NCBI GenBank assembly: GCA_035719105.1
Contig: DASTGN010000008.1
Span: forward strand, 248,001 to 312,000
DNA length: 64,000 bases
Source of the DNA: UBA8389 sp035719105
GTDB taxonomy: Bacteria; Bacteroidota; Bacteroidia; Bacteroidales; UBA1402
Direction: 5' to 3'
Shown here: positions 56,107 to 64,000 of the stretch, in pieces
How positions within the stretch are numbered: position 1 is the first letter of the stretch
Layout: every line of letters begins with the position of its first letter
Program-made: the position numbers and the translations under genes
Notes under the pieces: generated by a model
Seen by the model: only the letters and a program-made list of their open reading frames with translations
The model's database searches: none
Told to the model about the DNA's origin: nothing

Positions 56107-57441
56107 TTAGTTGTACCTTTCTGGTGCTGCCAATTCATACACATTGGCAATTCGCAAAGCATCCACCCACAGTGTCACTTCAAAAGGATCAGCACCGTAT
56201 ACGCCCCATTTGGGGTCACAATATTCTGCATCAAACGTTCTGCAATAAAATCGGGTTGTACCGTTTTTTAAGGTTTGTTTCACTCCATTGTACCAAAATT
56301 CGATGAAACCTTTTTCTACATCTTTTGAAACGCTGATACGCAATACAACGGATTGCCAAGCATTTACCACAATTGGAGTCGACCAAACACTGGTTAGGAC
56401 ATTGCCGCTGACCCCAGGGTTGTATTGTTCCAATTGAAACAGGCCGTCTTTGGTTTTAAGTACGATGGGATAGTTTTGAAGCATACTGTCACCATACGCT
56501 TTCCATTGAAAGATCGCATTGGTTACTACAGCAGGGTCAATATTGATCTTAAAACGCCAACCAATGTAAAAATCATCACCAACCTTTGCTTGAAATCCAT
56601 TCACACCGTGATGCTCGCATCGATGGCAACCAACTCCTTTGAAATATTTGAATACACTGCCATTAACTGGGTCATTCTCCACGCTAATAGCTCCACCTGG
56701 ATCGATATTCGTGAGTTTCATCACCGAATTGCCTTTGGATGCATCGCCATCCCATAAAAGTTTGGGTTCAAAAGCAGGAGTCGTATTGATGGGGAAAATG
56801 GGGGTGAAATCCGTGTGCAGGGTGTCAATGGCATTGCTAACCGGCTTGTATAATGTCCTACATACCAGTGATATGCTCCCAGCGTCAAGTCGGTGAATGT
56901 CCGTTATCGTTTCACTCGGTAAAACAATTTTGGAACAAGTCACGCCCGATGAATCTCTATAGTTGATTTCAGTTCCCAAGGCACCGATTGGGGATTCCAG
57001 CCAGTTCAGATAAACGACTCCATGTGTCAAGAAAGCCGATTTTAGGTTTCTGGCAACCAGCGTTTGAGAATAGGTATAACCATAAACTGTTCCGGGGGTG
57101 CTTATTCCAGTCGATTTATTCCCCTTCGAATCGTACAAATAGGTTTTGAAAATATTGATACCTTCATTAAGATTTCCAATTATGACTACGATACTGTCTT
57201 TCCCAGGGTTCTCATTAACAGGAACTTGAAGAGAATCCGACCGGTCATTCCAAAAAATTCGTGCATAACCTTTCACCGTATTAGACAGGTTTAACTTAAG
57301 TTTGGCACGATTATATCCTGGAAATATTTGTACGGACTGAACGGGATTGACAACCACATTCTCTTTCACAATGGGGTCTTCAGTTTCGTTGTTACTGCAA
57401 CTCAAGCAACAAAATAAGACCAGCCACATGAACCATTTCAT
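56107..57441 (-). CDS. Surface lipoprotein: DUF4998 domain fused to a heparin-lyase-like domain
   Basis: This protein has 444 residues from the ATG at 57441, which begins the lipoprotein signal (lipobox LSC, C15, followed by acidic SNNETEDP, which favours surface exposure); the frame opens 17 codons earlier. Residues about 25-225 are a DUF4998 domain (FPGYNRAKLKL, TPGTVYGYTYS) homologous to the 62242-62997 lipoprotein. Residues about 230-444 resemble the polysaccharide-lyase jelly-roll of PF14099 (heparin lyase I-like; CHRCEHHGVNGF, DFYIGWRFKI, WVDALRI). Inferred: an initiating lyase tethered at the cell surface by its own binding module. Confidence 0.82.
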   Translation of the reverse strand: MKWFMWLVLFCCLSCSNNETEDPIVKENVVVNPVQSVQIFPGYNRAKLKLNLSNTVKGYARIFWNDRSDSLQVPVNENPGKDSIVVIIGNLNEGINIFKTYLYDSKGNKSTGISTPGTVYGYTYSQTLVARNLKSAFLTHGVVYLNWLESPIGALGTEINYRDSSGVTCSKIVLPSETITDIHRLDAGSISLVCRTLYKPVSNAIDTLHTDFTPIFPINTTPAFEPKLLWDGDASKGNSVMKLTNIDPGGAISVENDPVNGSVFKYFKGVGCHRCEHHGVNGFQAKVGDDFYIGWRFKINIDPAVVTNAIFQWKAYGDSMLQNYPIVLKTKDGLFQLEQYNPGVSGNVLTSVWSTPIVVNAWQSVVLRISVSKDVEKGFIEFWYNGVKQTLKNGTTRFYCRTFDAEYCDPKWGVYGADPFEVTLWVDALRIANVYELAAPERYN

Positions 57442-57504
57442 GCTACTTCTGAACCGATATGAATAATGGTCTAATTCTAAACGTTGTTTCATTTCAACCT
57501 TTCG

Positions 57505-60483
57505 TTATTTTGCAATCGAAATATTTTGATTACCAGACAGTTGTTCCATATTTGGAACAACGGAAACCGAATTACCCCAACTATTTTGGTAGGTGAAGCA
57601 GTTAATCAAATTAATGGAGGATGATTTCTTTAACCCAATGATAAATGGACTATCTGCAGCCTTAACCATACCAACGGAATGGAGGCTTGCTCCTTGCACG
57701 TCATCCAGGTATACGGCATATCGCTGGTCGGGCTTTTCATAATTGAAAGAGCAACTGTCAATTACAAGATCCTTCACATGCCTTGCCCACAAACCATAAG
57801 CAGGTTGAATACCAAGATTGGATACATTGTACTGTCCTACTCCCAATTCGCGGGGGATTAATTCAGAATCGGAAGCAGGATTTCCACCCTTTACTAAAAA
57901 GTGAATATGTTCGAATGTGATGTTTTCAATGTATCCGGTATGTTTACTGTCCGGAAGTGTAAAATTCAATCCACCAGCCACATCGGCAGAATCGGGCAAT
58001 TTGTATCCTGCAACAATGGGTGTCGCTCTACGTTGGGTTCCATCGTATTGCTCCCAACGCTTGCCTTTGAAGGAGCTTCCTCCATAGACCTCGTAAACAT
58101 TGACTCCTTTCAAAGAAATATTTTCAACCTTACCCAAGCTAACATTGGTGCAAAGCAATTCATCCCGAGTATTGCCATTTTCGGTAAACTTGTATCTGGA
58201 AACATTGGCACCCAAAACTCGACCACGATTAGAAATAGATATGAAAAACGGAGCCGTTGTCCGATACATTTCAGAAATGGAATGGACGGTGCCCGTATGA
58301 CCACAATTCAGGTGGATGTTTTTTACATGACCACCATCATTGGTCGAAATCGAGAACCCAGCCTTATTTCCACCCAATACATATATATTATCGACACAAA
58401 CATCCGTGATGTCATCAGCCGATTCGGAACCAATCTGAAATAGGTTGCAGTTGGTATCACCAATGATGTTGCGAACTTTGAACCCCTGAGATGGGCGGGT
58501 GAACCCGAGTGAGCAATCCGATCCCAATTTGACAATATCGTCCGAACTTACTTTGCAGTAGATGTTGGAAACTATTGCATCGTTGCATCCCATGAAATCG
58601 TAAATATCACGAACATTCGAAGTTTGAAATTTCCCCAAATACGTATCGTGCATGTAAATATGATCGGTGCCGGTTGCTAAGAGTACAAAATGACCGCCAC
58701 GATCGATATTCAGCATATTTCCACAATCCTCGTCTTTCTCACCATTTTGTTCCCTATAATAAGGTTCATCTTTTTCAGGACCATACCACAAATCCTTTTC
58801 CTTATCGATGCCACCAATTTCCACATTGGTACATAATTTTAAGGAAAACAACTTATCGGCACGACTTCCTATCGGATTGTTCATTATTTTGTCACTGGTA
58901 CCCACTGTACCATCTCCAGTAATCCGTCCATTCCCGATAATCTTTACATTATCAAGCCGTTCACCAAAAAATAAAGCATTTCTGAAATAGCTGTGACCTA
59001 CGTCCTGCTTGGTAAGAAAATTCTCAGGATCTGCATATGGACCTTTATCAGTTGGAGACAAACCCGAACGGTATTGTTTACTGCAAAACCAACTTAATTC
59101 AGGTGCGTCAGAACCTTTAAGAGCTTTAATGGTCGCCTCTTTTTCCAAATATAAATAGACGTTGCTCTTCAGATGAATCGTTCGGACACTGTAGGTTCCT
59201 TCACTAAAAAGAAGCGTGCCACCACCGGATTGATGAAGGTATTCTATCGCTTTATTGATTTGGTCCGTATTATCATGTTTCCCATCCGCTATTACTCCAA
59301 ATCGTTTTACATCCATTTTACCAGAGTAAAATCGCACTATGTTGGAAAAGCCTTTTGAAGAACCTTTCTTGGATCGTAATCTAAATAGATAGTCCTTGTT
59401 GGGCTCCAGATTTTTAATGGAAACCTTTGCATTCGTTTCATCAACCAACACAGAAGTCAATTCCCAATTTTTACCCTCATCCACTGATTTCATCAATTGA
59501 ATCTCAGCACCCTTTTTTATGGGAGACCATTTGAAATCAACCTGAGTGTACTTTTGAGGATTTTCTTGGTATTTGAGGTTTGCATCAAGTACTCGTTCAA
59601 AATCAGAAATCGTCTCATTGACCGTTAAAACATTCATTTCTGAACCGAGACCAGCACTGGTGAGCACTTCTGGCTTATTGGTCGTATAGACGGCACGAAA
59701 CGGGAACTTGCCAGCCTTAGGGAACCTCACATTCTTAATGGTTAGAACCAAGTCAGCTCCATTGGAGGGTCGAAGATCGAGATTTCGAAACACGAGAACC
59801 GTTCCCCCTTCATACTTTTCAATGGAAACCTGACCAACCTTGGAATAGGAATAATTTGTTCCTACCCGACCAATTGATTGTTTATCAAGGTCTTTTAAAA
59901 ATACTGTTCCCCTACCAATTACATTCACCAAGGTGTTTTCTTTGGTAATTTCAATTCCTTGGGGAATATAAATTTTCACAGTCGAATTGGGACTTCGCTG
60001 TCCAGCAGTAAAATGAAGAACTAAATCTCTTGACGTTTCCTGAGTCATTGCAGGTGGGAATAGCAATAATTCGCCACTGTATGCTGCAGGCATGCACTTT
60101 ACAAAATAGCTTCCAATCTTTTTACCCGTTGAAATAACGTTTAAACGATCACCGGATTCAAGTTTTCCTTGTGTTTTAACAACACCAAGAGCGTTTGTAA
60201 TTTGATAAGTTTGTACTACACCATCTTTTGAATGGATGAATTCGGGTATTTTTTCAATCGATAGATCCGACGAAACCAAACCTTGGTCTTCGGGCGTGTC
60301 GACGGTAAACGAGTAGGTGGATGATTTAAAGAAAATCAACGTATCCCCTACTATTGATCCCATTTTCTGGACGGAATCACAAAACGCAATACCGGAATCG
60401 AATCGACGACTAGATTGTGTAGAAGCAAAAATCAGCCCCGGTAAAAAAAAGACAAAAAAGACAAATCCTATAGTTTTTTTCAT
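57505..60483 (-). CDS. Multidomain GH28-like beta-helix protein
   Basis: This secreted protein has 992 residues from the ATG at 60483; the frame opens 3 codons earlier at a TTG. An unrecognised N-terminal part (about 25-300) and an FN3-like domain (about 305-390; KDYLFRLRSKKGSSKGFSNI) are followed by a GH28/pectate-lyase-type beta-helix (about 393-992; FGVIADGKHDNTDQINKAIE). In the catalytic region the usual NTDG is GCNDA, but SSDDIVKLGSD (about 645) and IGSESADDI are kept. Probably acts on a galacturonan-like backbone or side chain; activity is less certain than for the two shorter GH28 proteins. Confidence 0.83.
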   Translation of the reverse strand: MKKTIGFVFFVFFLPGLIFASTQSSRRFDSGIAFCDSVQKMGSIVGDTLIFFKSSTYSFTVDTPEDQGLVSSDLSIEKIPEFIHSKDGVVQTYQITNALGVVKTQGKLESGDRLNVISTGKKIGSYFVKCMPAAYSGELLLFPPAMTQETSRDLVLHFTAGQRSPNSTVKIYIPQGIEITKENTLVNVIGRGTVFLKDLDKQSIGRVGTNYSYSKVGQVSIEKYEGGTVLVFRNLDLRPSNGADLVLTIKNVRFPKAGKFPFRAVYTTNKPEVLTSAGLGSEMNVLTVNETISDFERVLDANLKYQENPQKYTQVDFKWSPIKKGAEIQLMKSVDEGKNWELTSVLVDETNAKVSIKNLEPNKDYLFRLRSKKGSSKGFSNIVRFYSGKMDVKRFGVIADGKHDNTDQINKAIEYLHQSGGGTLLFSEGTYSVRTIHLKSNVYLYLEKEATIKALKGSDAPELSWFCSKQYRSGLSPTDKGPYADPENFLTKQDVGHSYFRNALFFGERLDNVKIIGNGRITGDGTVGTSDKIMNNPIGSRADKLFSLKLCTNVEIGGIDKEKDLWYGPEKDEPYYREQNGEKDEDCGNMLNIDRGGHFVLLATGTDHIYMHDTYLGKFQTSNVRDIYDFMGCNDAIVSNIYCKVSSDDIVKLGSDCSLGFTRPSQGFKVRNIIGDTNCNLFQIGSESADDITDVCVDNIYVLGGNKAGFSISTNDGGHVKNIHLNCGHTGTVHSISEMYRTTAPFFISISNRGRVLGANVSRYKFTENGNTRDELLCTNVSLGKVENISLKGVNVYEVYGGSSFKGKRWEQYDGTQRRATPIVAGYKLPDSADVAGGLNFTLPDSKHTGYIENITFEHIHFLVKGGNPASDSELIPRELGVGQYNVSNLGIQPAYGLWARHVKDLVIDSCSFNYEKPDQRYAVYLDDVQGASLHSVGMVKAADSPFIIGLKKSSSINLINCFTYQNSWGNSVSVVPNMEQLSGNQNISIAK

Positions 60484-60509
60484 GGAATTCAAAATTGGGT
60501 TATCAAAGC

Positions 60510-62144
60510 TTACTTTCCAGTGAAGCTTTGTTCTTTTGGATTTCCTGGATATATTTTGACGAAAACAACGCCATGAGGTTCAACAGTGGCTTTAAATTCT
60601 TTTTCAAAGTTGCCTAAATCTTGTTGACGCCAAAGGTCTCTGACCGTTTGTTTACCGCGAAGACCCAAATTACCCCAGGTAACAGTTATTTCACTGTTAA
60701 CTAATCCTTTATTGAAAAGGCCGACAGCGACAGAACCGTCTTCCAATGTTTTTTCATAAACCACACAATCCCCTTTTTCCAAAATAGGCATCGCCATTTT
60801 ACCAAGCGGATCCTGATTTACTTCGATTACTTCGTCATTTGTAAATAAATTCAATGTAAAATCATCCATTTGTGACATGTCACAGCCAATCAATAAAGGA
60901 GATGCAAGCAAACTCCATAAACTCATATGGGAATATTGCTCGTTTGCTGTCAGCTTTGTGAAATGCAAAGGCTTTCCACAGCTGAGCACTCCGACAACCA
61001 ACATGTCTGGATCACTCCAATGTCCGGGTCCACAAAAAGGAGCCCATTTCATCTGGCTGAATCCCAAGCTAACGACACGATCCCACGAATCGCGAATGTC
61101 ACCGGTCGTACGCCAAACATTTGCAAATTTCTCAAAAACAGGTGCATCTGCATAAGGAGCGCTGTTGGATAAACTAAAAACCACATCGTGTTGGTAAGCA
61201 CGCAAAGCATCGTACATCTCTTTCACATGATAGTAATCATTAGGATTCCAGTCGTATTTCAAATAATCAAAACCCCAATCCATCCATTGTTGAACATCGT
61301 TTTTAACGAATGAGTATTTCCCATGGTGATAATTGATACCATGAAGATTTTTTCCAGTTTCATTCTTCTTATTATATCGAAAATTCTCATCGTGAATTCC
61401 CTCCTTGACCCAATCGTACGTACCATCAGCCAAATCACTATAAGCACCTACGTGCCCGTAATAAGTCCCTACCCAAGGACCGGAGTAAATTCCCGCTTTT
61501 AATCCCATTGCATGAATATCATTCACCAACATTTTCATGTCCGGAAATTTTTGATTAGGTAAAATACCATTGTATTTTCCACCACGAATGCCTTGCCATC
61601 CATCATCGATATTGATGTAAGACCATCCGTGATTGATTAAACCTTTTTCGACCATTGCCTTGGCAGCATTTAAAATATGATCTTGTGTGACCAGTCCCTG
61701 CCAACAATTCCAACTACTCCAACCCAACGGAGGTGTCAAAGCAATTTGATCGCCAACAACAATACGAAATTCATGTTGATAAGAGCCTAATGCATTACTT
61801 GCCTTCAACTGAACAGTATAGGTACCTCTTTTTGCCACGCTTCCGACTATTCTTCCAGTTTTTTGATCAAGAACGAAGCCTTTTGGCAGGCCTTGAGCTT
61901 CCAAAGTCAGTGGTTTGCGTCCAGTAACCGGAATGGTGAATGAGAAGTCGGATGAAGGGCGAACACCTACCACTTTTGGCCCATTGATTCTGGGAGTTTC
62001 TTTAACAGGTGGTGTCAAAATGAATTTTCTCATACTGTCAGGCACTTGTACTTGTTGAGCCTGTATTGGACTGTGAAAAACCAAAAGACAAGTAAAAAGC
62101 AAACTAGTGCTTGTTATGAATTTTTTTAAAAAGCTTTTCTTCAT
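60510..62144 (-). CDS. GH27 alpha-galactosidase with Ig-like N-terminal domain
   Basis: This secreted enzyme has 544 residues from the ATG at 62144; the frame opens at 62198 but that would put the start inside a terminator. Residues about 50-132 are a putative-Ig (He_PIG-like) domain. The GH27 barrel follows with PPLGWSSWNCW, NIDDGWQG, LKYDWNP (nucleophile D298) and GPGHWSDPDM, and a C-terminal sandwich. It releases alpha-galactose (or alpha-N-acetylgalactosamine/arabinopyranose, as in some GH27). First enzyme gene of unit B. Confidence 0.92.
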   Translation of the reverse strand: MKKSFLKKFITSTSLLFTCLLVFHSPIQAQQVQVPDSMRKFILTPPVKETPRINGPKVVGVRPSSDFSFTIPVTGRKPLTLEAQGLPKGFVLDQKTGRIVGSVAKRGTYTVQLKASNALGSYQHEFRIVVGDQIALTPPLGWSSWNCWQGLVTQDHILNAAKAMVEKGLINHGWSYINIDDGWQGIRGGKYNGILPNQKFPDMKMLVNDIHAMGLKAGIYSGPWVGTYYGHVGAYSDLADGTYDWVKEGIHDENFRYNKKNETGKNLHGINYHHGKYSFVKNDVQQWMDWGFDYLKYDWNPNDYYHVKEMYDALRAYQHDVVFSLSNSAPYADAPVFEKFANVWRTTGDIRDSWDRVVSLGFSQMKWAPFCGPGHWSDPDMLVVGVLSCGKPLHFTKLTANEQYSHMSLWSLLASPLLIGCDMSQMDDFTLNLFTNDEVIEVNQDPLGKMAMPILEKGDCVVYEKTLEDGSVAVGLFNKGLVNSEITVTWGNLGLRGKQTVRDLWRQQDLGNFEKEFKATVEPHGVVFVKIYPGNPKEQSFTGK

Positions 62145-62179
62145 AATGGATGATATTTCATTTTGAAACTGTTGTTTTA

Positions 62180-62217
62180 TTAAAAAGAGACGGCTCAAAT
62201 CAGCCGTCTCTTTTTAA
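62180..62217 (-). terminator. Strong hairpin between binding-lipoprotein genes and enzyme genes
   Basis: This is a perfect 16-bp stem, TTAAAAAGAGACGGCT (62180-62195) and its complement (62202-62217), with a 6-base loop and T-tract on the minus strand. It lies 24 bp after the DUF4998 gene and 36 bp before the GH27 start. No clear promoter lies between it and GH27, so it may attenuate rather than end transcription. Confidence 0.88.
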
Positions 62218-62241
62218 ATTGAGATTCAGATTTAGACGAAT

Positions 62242-62997
62242 TTATGGAACCAAAATCGGTGTACTCCAATTCGTGTAAACAGTATCGATGCAATCAGAAT
62301 TCGGCATATATCCGGTTCTATAGGTAAAAGAAGTTCCTTGCTTGTACTTGGGCAAAAATGTCTTATCAGCCAATGCTTTAGCACGATTAGGGAAATTGGG
62401 ATCTTTAACCGGTACATCCGTTACAGACCTTAATGCATTCGTTACATCCGTATAATTAATGTTCATCACAACAGCCTGAGCACTAACACCAAACCATTTG
62501 ATGGTTAGTGTGTCTTTTGCTGTGTTAAATGCATTCGAGCTAATGGATCGATTATACAAAGTACTGGTATAATTGTTACCATAAACGGTGCCAATAACCG
62601 AAGATTTAACCGAAGAATGTCCAGCTGCATCGTAGGAATAAACGACAAACGTATAAACCTTTTCATCCAAAGAATCAATTACCACTGAAATGCGGTCAAC
62701 ACTGTCAGTTTTAACGACATCTATAGACAAAGAATCTTTAAAGTCGTTCCAATAAACGACATTCTTGGTGATTTTAGGGTCAGAAACCAACTGCCATGTT
62801 AGTTTCATTCGGTTTTTACCTGGGAAGGCCTTCAATGAGTCCACTTTACCAGTATAGATGATTTCGCCGTTTTTGATGAAATCCCTATAAGTTTCGTCCA
62901 TCGGGCCACAGGAAAATAAAACAGAACCTACAAAAATCAGCAAACAAAATGGAGTAAACCAAAATCCATTTTTCAATATATTATTTTTCAACTTCAT
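62242..62997 (-). CDS. DUF4998 surface lipoprotein
   Basis: This 251-residue lipoprotein has lipobox LFSC at about residue 30 followed by GPMDET, acidic and surface-export-like. The rest is the DUF4998 domain found beside SusCD pairs: FPGKNRMKLTW, VIGTVYGNNYTSTLYNR and a final TNWSTPILVP. Probably a surface glycan-binding protein that passes the polymer to the SusC/D pair. It is 11 bp downstream of the DUF5000 gene and homologous to the N-terminal half of the 56107-57441 lyase. Confidence 0.85.
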   Translation of the reverse strand: MKLKNNILKNGFWFTPFCLLIFVGSVLFSCGPMDETYRDFIKNGEIIYTGKVDSLKAFPGKNRMKLTWQLVSDPKITKNVVYWNDFKDSLSIDVVKTDSVDRISVVIDSLDEKVYTFVVYSYDAAGHSSVKSSVIGTVYGNNYTSTLYNRSISSNAFNTAKDTLTIKWFGVSAQAVVMNINYTDVTNALRSVTDVPVKDPNFPNRAKALADKTFLPKYKQGTSFTYRTGYMPNSDCIDTVYTNWSTPILVP

Positions 62998-63008
62998 TTC
63001 AATAATTA

Positions 63009-64000
63009 TTAATTATTAATAATCTGACCCCAGAAACCAAGTTCATAGACGTGGAAGAATCCCGTTCCAGCTTCAATGGAAGCCCAAGAATCAATGTTTT
63101 TCCAAGCAATGTATCGGTAGGCTCCTACACCTTCGGGCATCATGAATTCCTGACCATTGGTAGAGGCATCCACATCATCGGGAGTATTTACGCCCAATGG
63201 TGAACCTGAAGGTTTAATAGACATGTCAGCAGTTAACAACACCCAACTTTTTACATCAGCAGGGGTATTGGTACCCCAAATTTCCCATTGGTGGGGATTA
63301 CCATGATTGAAAATAAAACTGCCAGTACGTTGCCAAATCTTGTATCTGCTCAATCTCGTCATTTTTCCCAAATCGATGGGCAACCAAGTTGGTTGGTCGT
63401 AATTTTGTTTGGTATGGAACATGCTGGTGGTATTCCCATCAAAAGCATTTTTCCAAACATAGGACGAATTGTAATCAACCATTTCAGCCATAGGCTTTCC
63501 AGAAGCAGGTAGTGGTGCGATTTGAGGAATAGGAAATTTTTTACGAATGTCTACGAATTTGGTTCCATCAAGTCTTACCTCATAAATCGGTTTAATTTCC
63601 ATTGACAACGTATCGGTTTTATTATCCCACCTATCTTTGGCAAAGAAACCAAATTCCTGATTGATGGAATCCAATCCTCTGGTAGAAAAAGTCACACTGT
63701 CCAAACTGGTATAATAGGCGTCAATTTGAACCCACTCATTTGTCAACGTGTCTTTACGTAAAACACCAAGAACCACATTGCTTCTATTCGGATTCTTTAT
63801 CTTTACGATAAAACCACCAAAGGATTCTTTCACCTGCAAGGTTTTCATTATATTAACCAAAGGTGATTCCAAGGGTTTAATTTGAATGGTAACAGGTGTT
63901 GAAGCTTTTTCTCCGCGACTAACGGCATATAAGGTCACATCAAGTGCAGTTGTATCGGCAAATCCTTCCAACAAAATTGATTTCTTATAGTAAGAAGAAA
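63009..64000 (-). CDS. DUF5000-type surface glycan-binding lipoprotein, partial
   Basis: The frame stays open to the right edge of the window, so the N-terminus (signal, probable DUF4959 part) is missing; about 330 residues are visible. The middle resembles DUF5126 (LQVKESFGGFIVKIKN, RGLDSINQEFGFFAKD). The last 150 residues form an F5/8-like sandwich (DUF5000; NYDQPTWLPIDLGKM, HQWEIWGTN, YRYIAWKNI). Such proteins take the SusE/F position, which places the SusC/SusD genes directly upstream, outside the window. Confidence 0.85.
   Translation of the reverse strand, partial: SSYYKKSILLEGFADTTALDVTLYAVSRGEKASTPVTIQIKPLESPLVNIMKTLQVKESFGGFIVKIKNPNRSNVVLGVLRKDTLTNEWVQIDAYYTSLDSVTFSTRGLDSINQEFGFFAKDRWDNKTDTLSMEIKPIYEVRLDGTKFVDIRKKFPIPQIAPLPASGKPMAEMVDYNSSYVWKNAFDGNTTSMFHTKQNYDQPTWLPIDLGKMTRLSRYKIWQRTGSFIFNHGNPHQWEIWGTNTPADVKSWVLLTADMSIKPSGSPLGVNTPDDVDASTNGQEFMMPEGVGAYRYIAWKNIDSWASIEAGTGFFHVYELGFWGQIINN

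Noticed and set aside
62145..62198. Longer N-terminus for the GH27 enzyme
   Set aside because: It would begin inside the strong terminator and precede a complete signal peptide.
15237..64000. Assignment of the locus to fucoidan, RG-II or colanic acid
   Set aside because: No sulfatases for fucoidan, none of the RG-II-specific families I would recognise, and no direct link to colanic acid; substrate left open.
1..64000. CRISPR arrays, tRNA or rRNA genes, insertion sequences
   Set aside because: No regularly spaced repeat array, no recognisable RNA gene and no transposase frame were seen.

Overview
The window looks like a chromosome segment of a member of the Bacteroidota, probably order Bacteroidales. 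The evidence is a hybrid two-component regulator beside a large set of secreted glycoside hydrolases, surface lipoproteins of the DUF4998 and DUF5000 kinds, C-terminal type IX secretion (T9SS) tails on two proteins, and a Bacteroidota-type -7 promoter box. The genus cannot be fixed from sequence alone; I saw no rRNA, tRNA or CRISPR array.

Layout. (1) 1-801 is the 3' part of mnmE (tRNA-modification GTPase). (2) 802-9327 is an integrated island of about 8.5 kb. It is bounded by an exact 18-bp direct repeat that is the last 18 bp of mnmE (codons F-C-I-G-K-stop), the same target position that I recall for Salmonella Genomic Island 1. It carries an excisionase-like zinc-finger/HTH protein, a tyrosine integrase with a small partner, a DUF4143 ATPase, and an unrecognised cargo: a membrane-anchored multi-S1-domain protein, a small Cys-pair protein and a zinc-ribbon protein with a HEPN-type RNxxxH motif. 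(3) 9353-15163 is ordinary chromosome: two outer-membrane barrel proteins, a T9SS-exported protein, a lipoprotein hydrolase, and a two-gene heme-copper oxidase/NO-reductase-like pair. Its subunit I has Asp where the first CuB/FeB His should be, and its subunit II has lost the CuA ligands.

(4) 15237-64000 (and beyond the right edge) is one very large polysaccharide utilization locus. A hybrid two-component system (25809-29873, plus strand) sits between two minus-strand transcription units. Unit A (25620 down to 15237) encodes GH95, GH88, two GH105, GH31 and GH29 enzymes. Unit B (from beyond 64000 down to 29896) begins in view with surface glycan-binding lipoproteins and a strong terminator. 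It continues as about 15 closely packed genes: GH27, a GH28-like multidomain protein, a DUF4998-lyase fusion, a GH95-like enzyme, three GH29 enzymes, two GH28 enzymes, a T9SS beta-helix protein, a GH29-GH27 fusion, GH3, a 1565-residue tri-modular beta-helix/lyase protein, a GH29-like/BNR fusion and GH97. The SusC/SusD pair is expected just outside the right edge.

Inferred function: the enzymes point to a uronate-containing polymer heavily capped with alpha-L-fucose and alpha-galactose (and alpha-xylose or alpha-glucose). It would be cut by polygalacturonase-like and lyase-like enzymes, the unsaturated ends removed by GH88/GH105, and the caps removed by the many GH29/GH95/GH27/GH97 enzymes. 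No sulfatase, GH78/GH106 rhamnosidase, GH43/GH51 arabinanase or GH2 is present, so a sulfated marine glycan, ordinary rhamnogalacturonan-I or RG-II is not well supported. The exact substrate is unknown.
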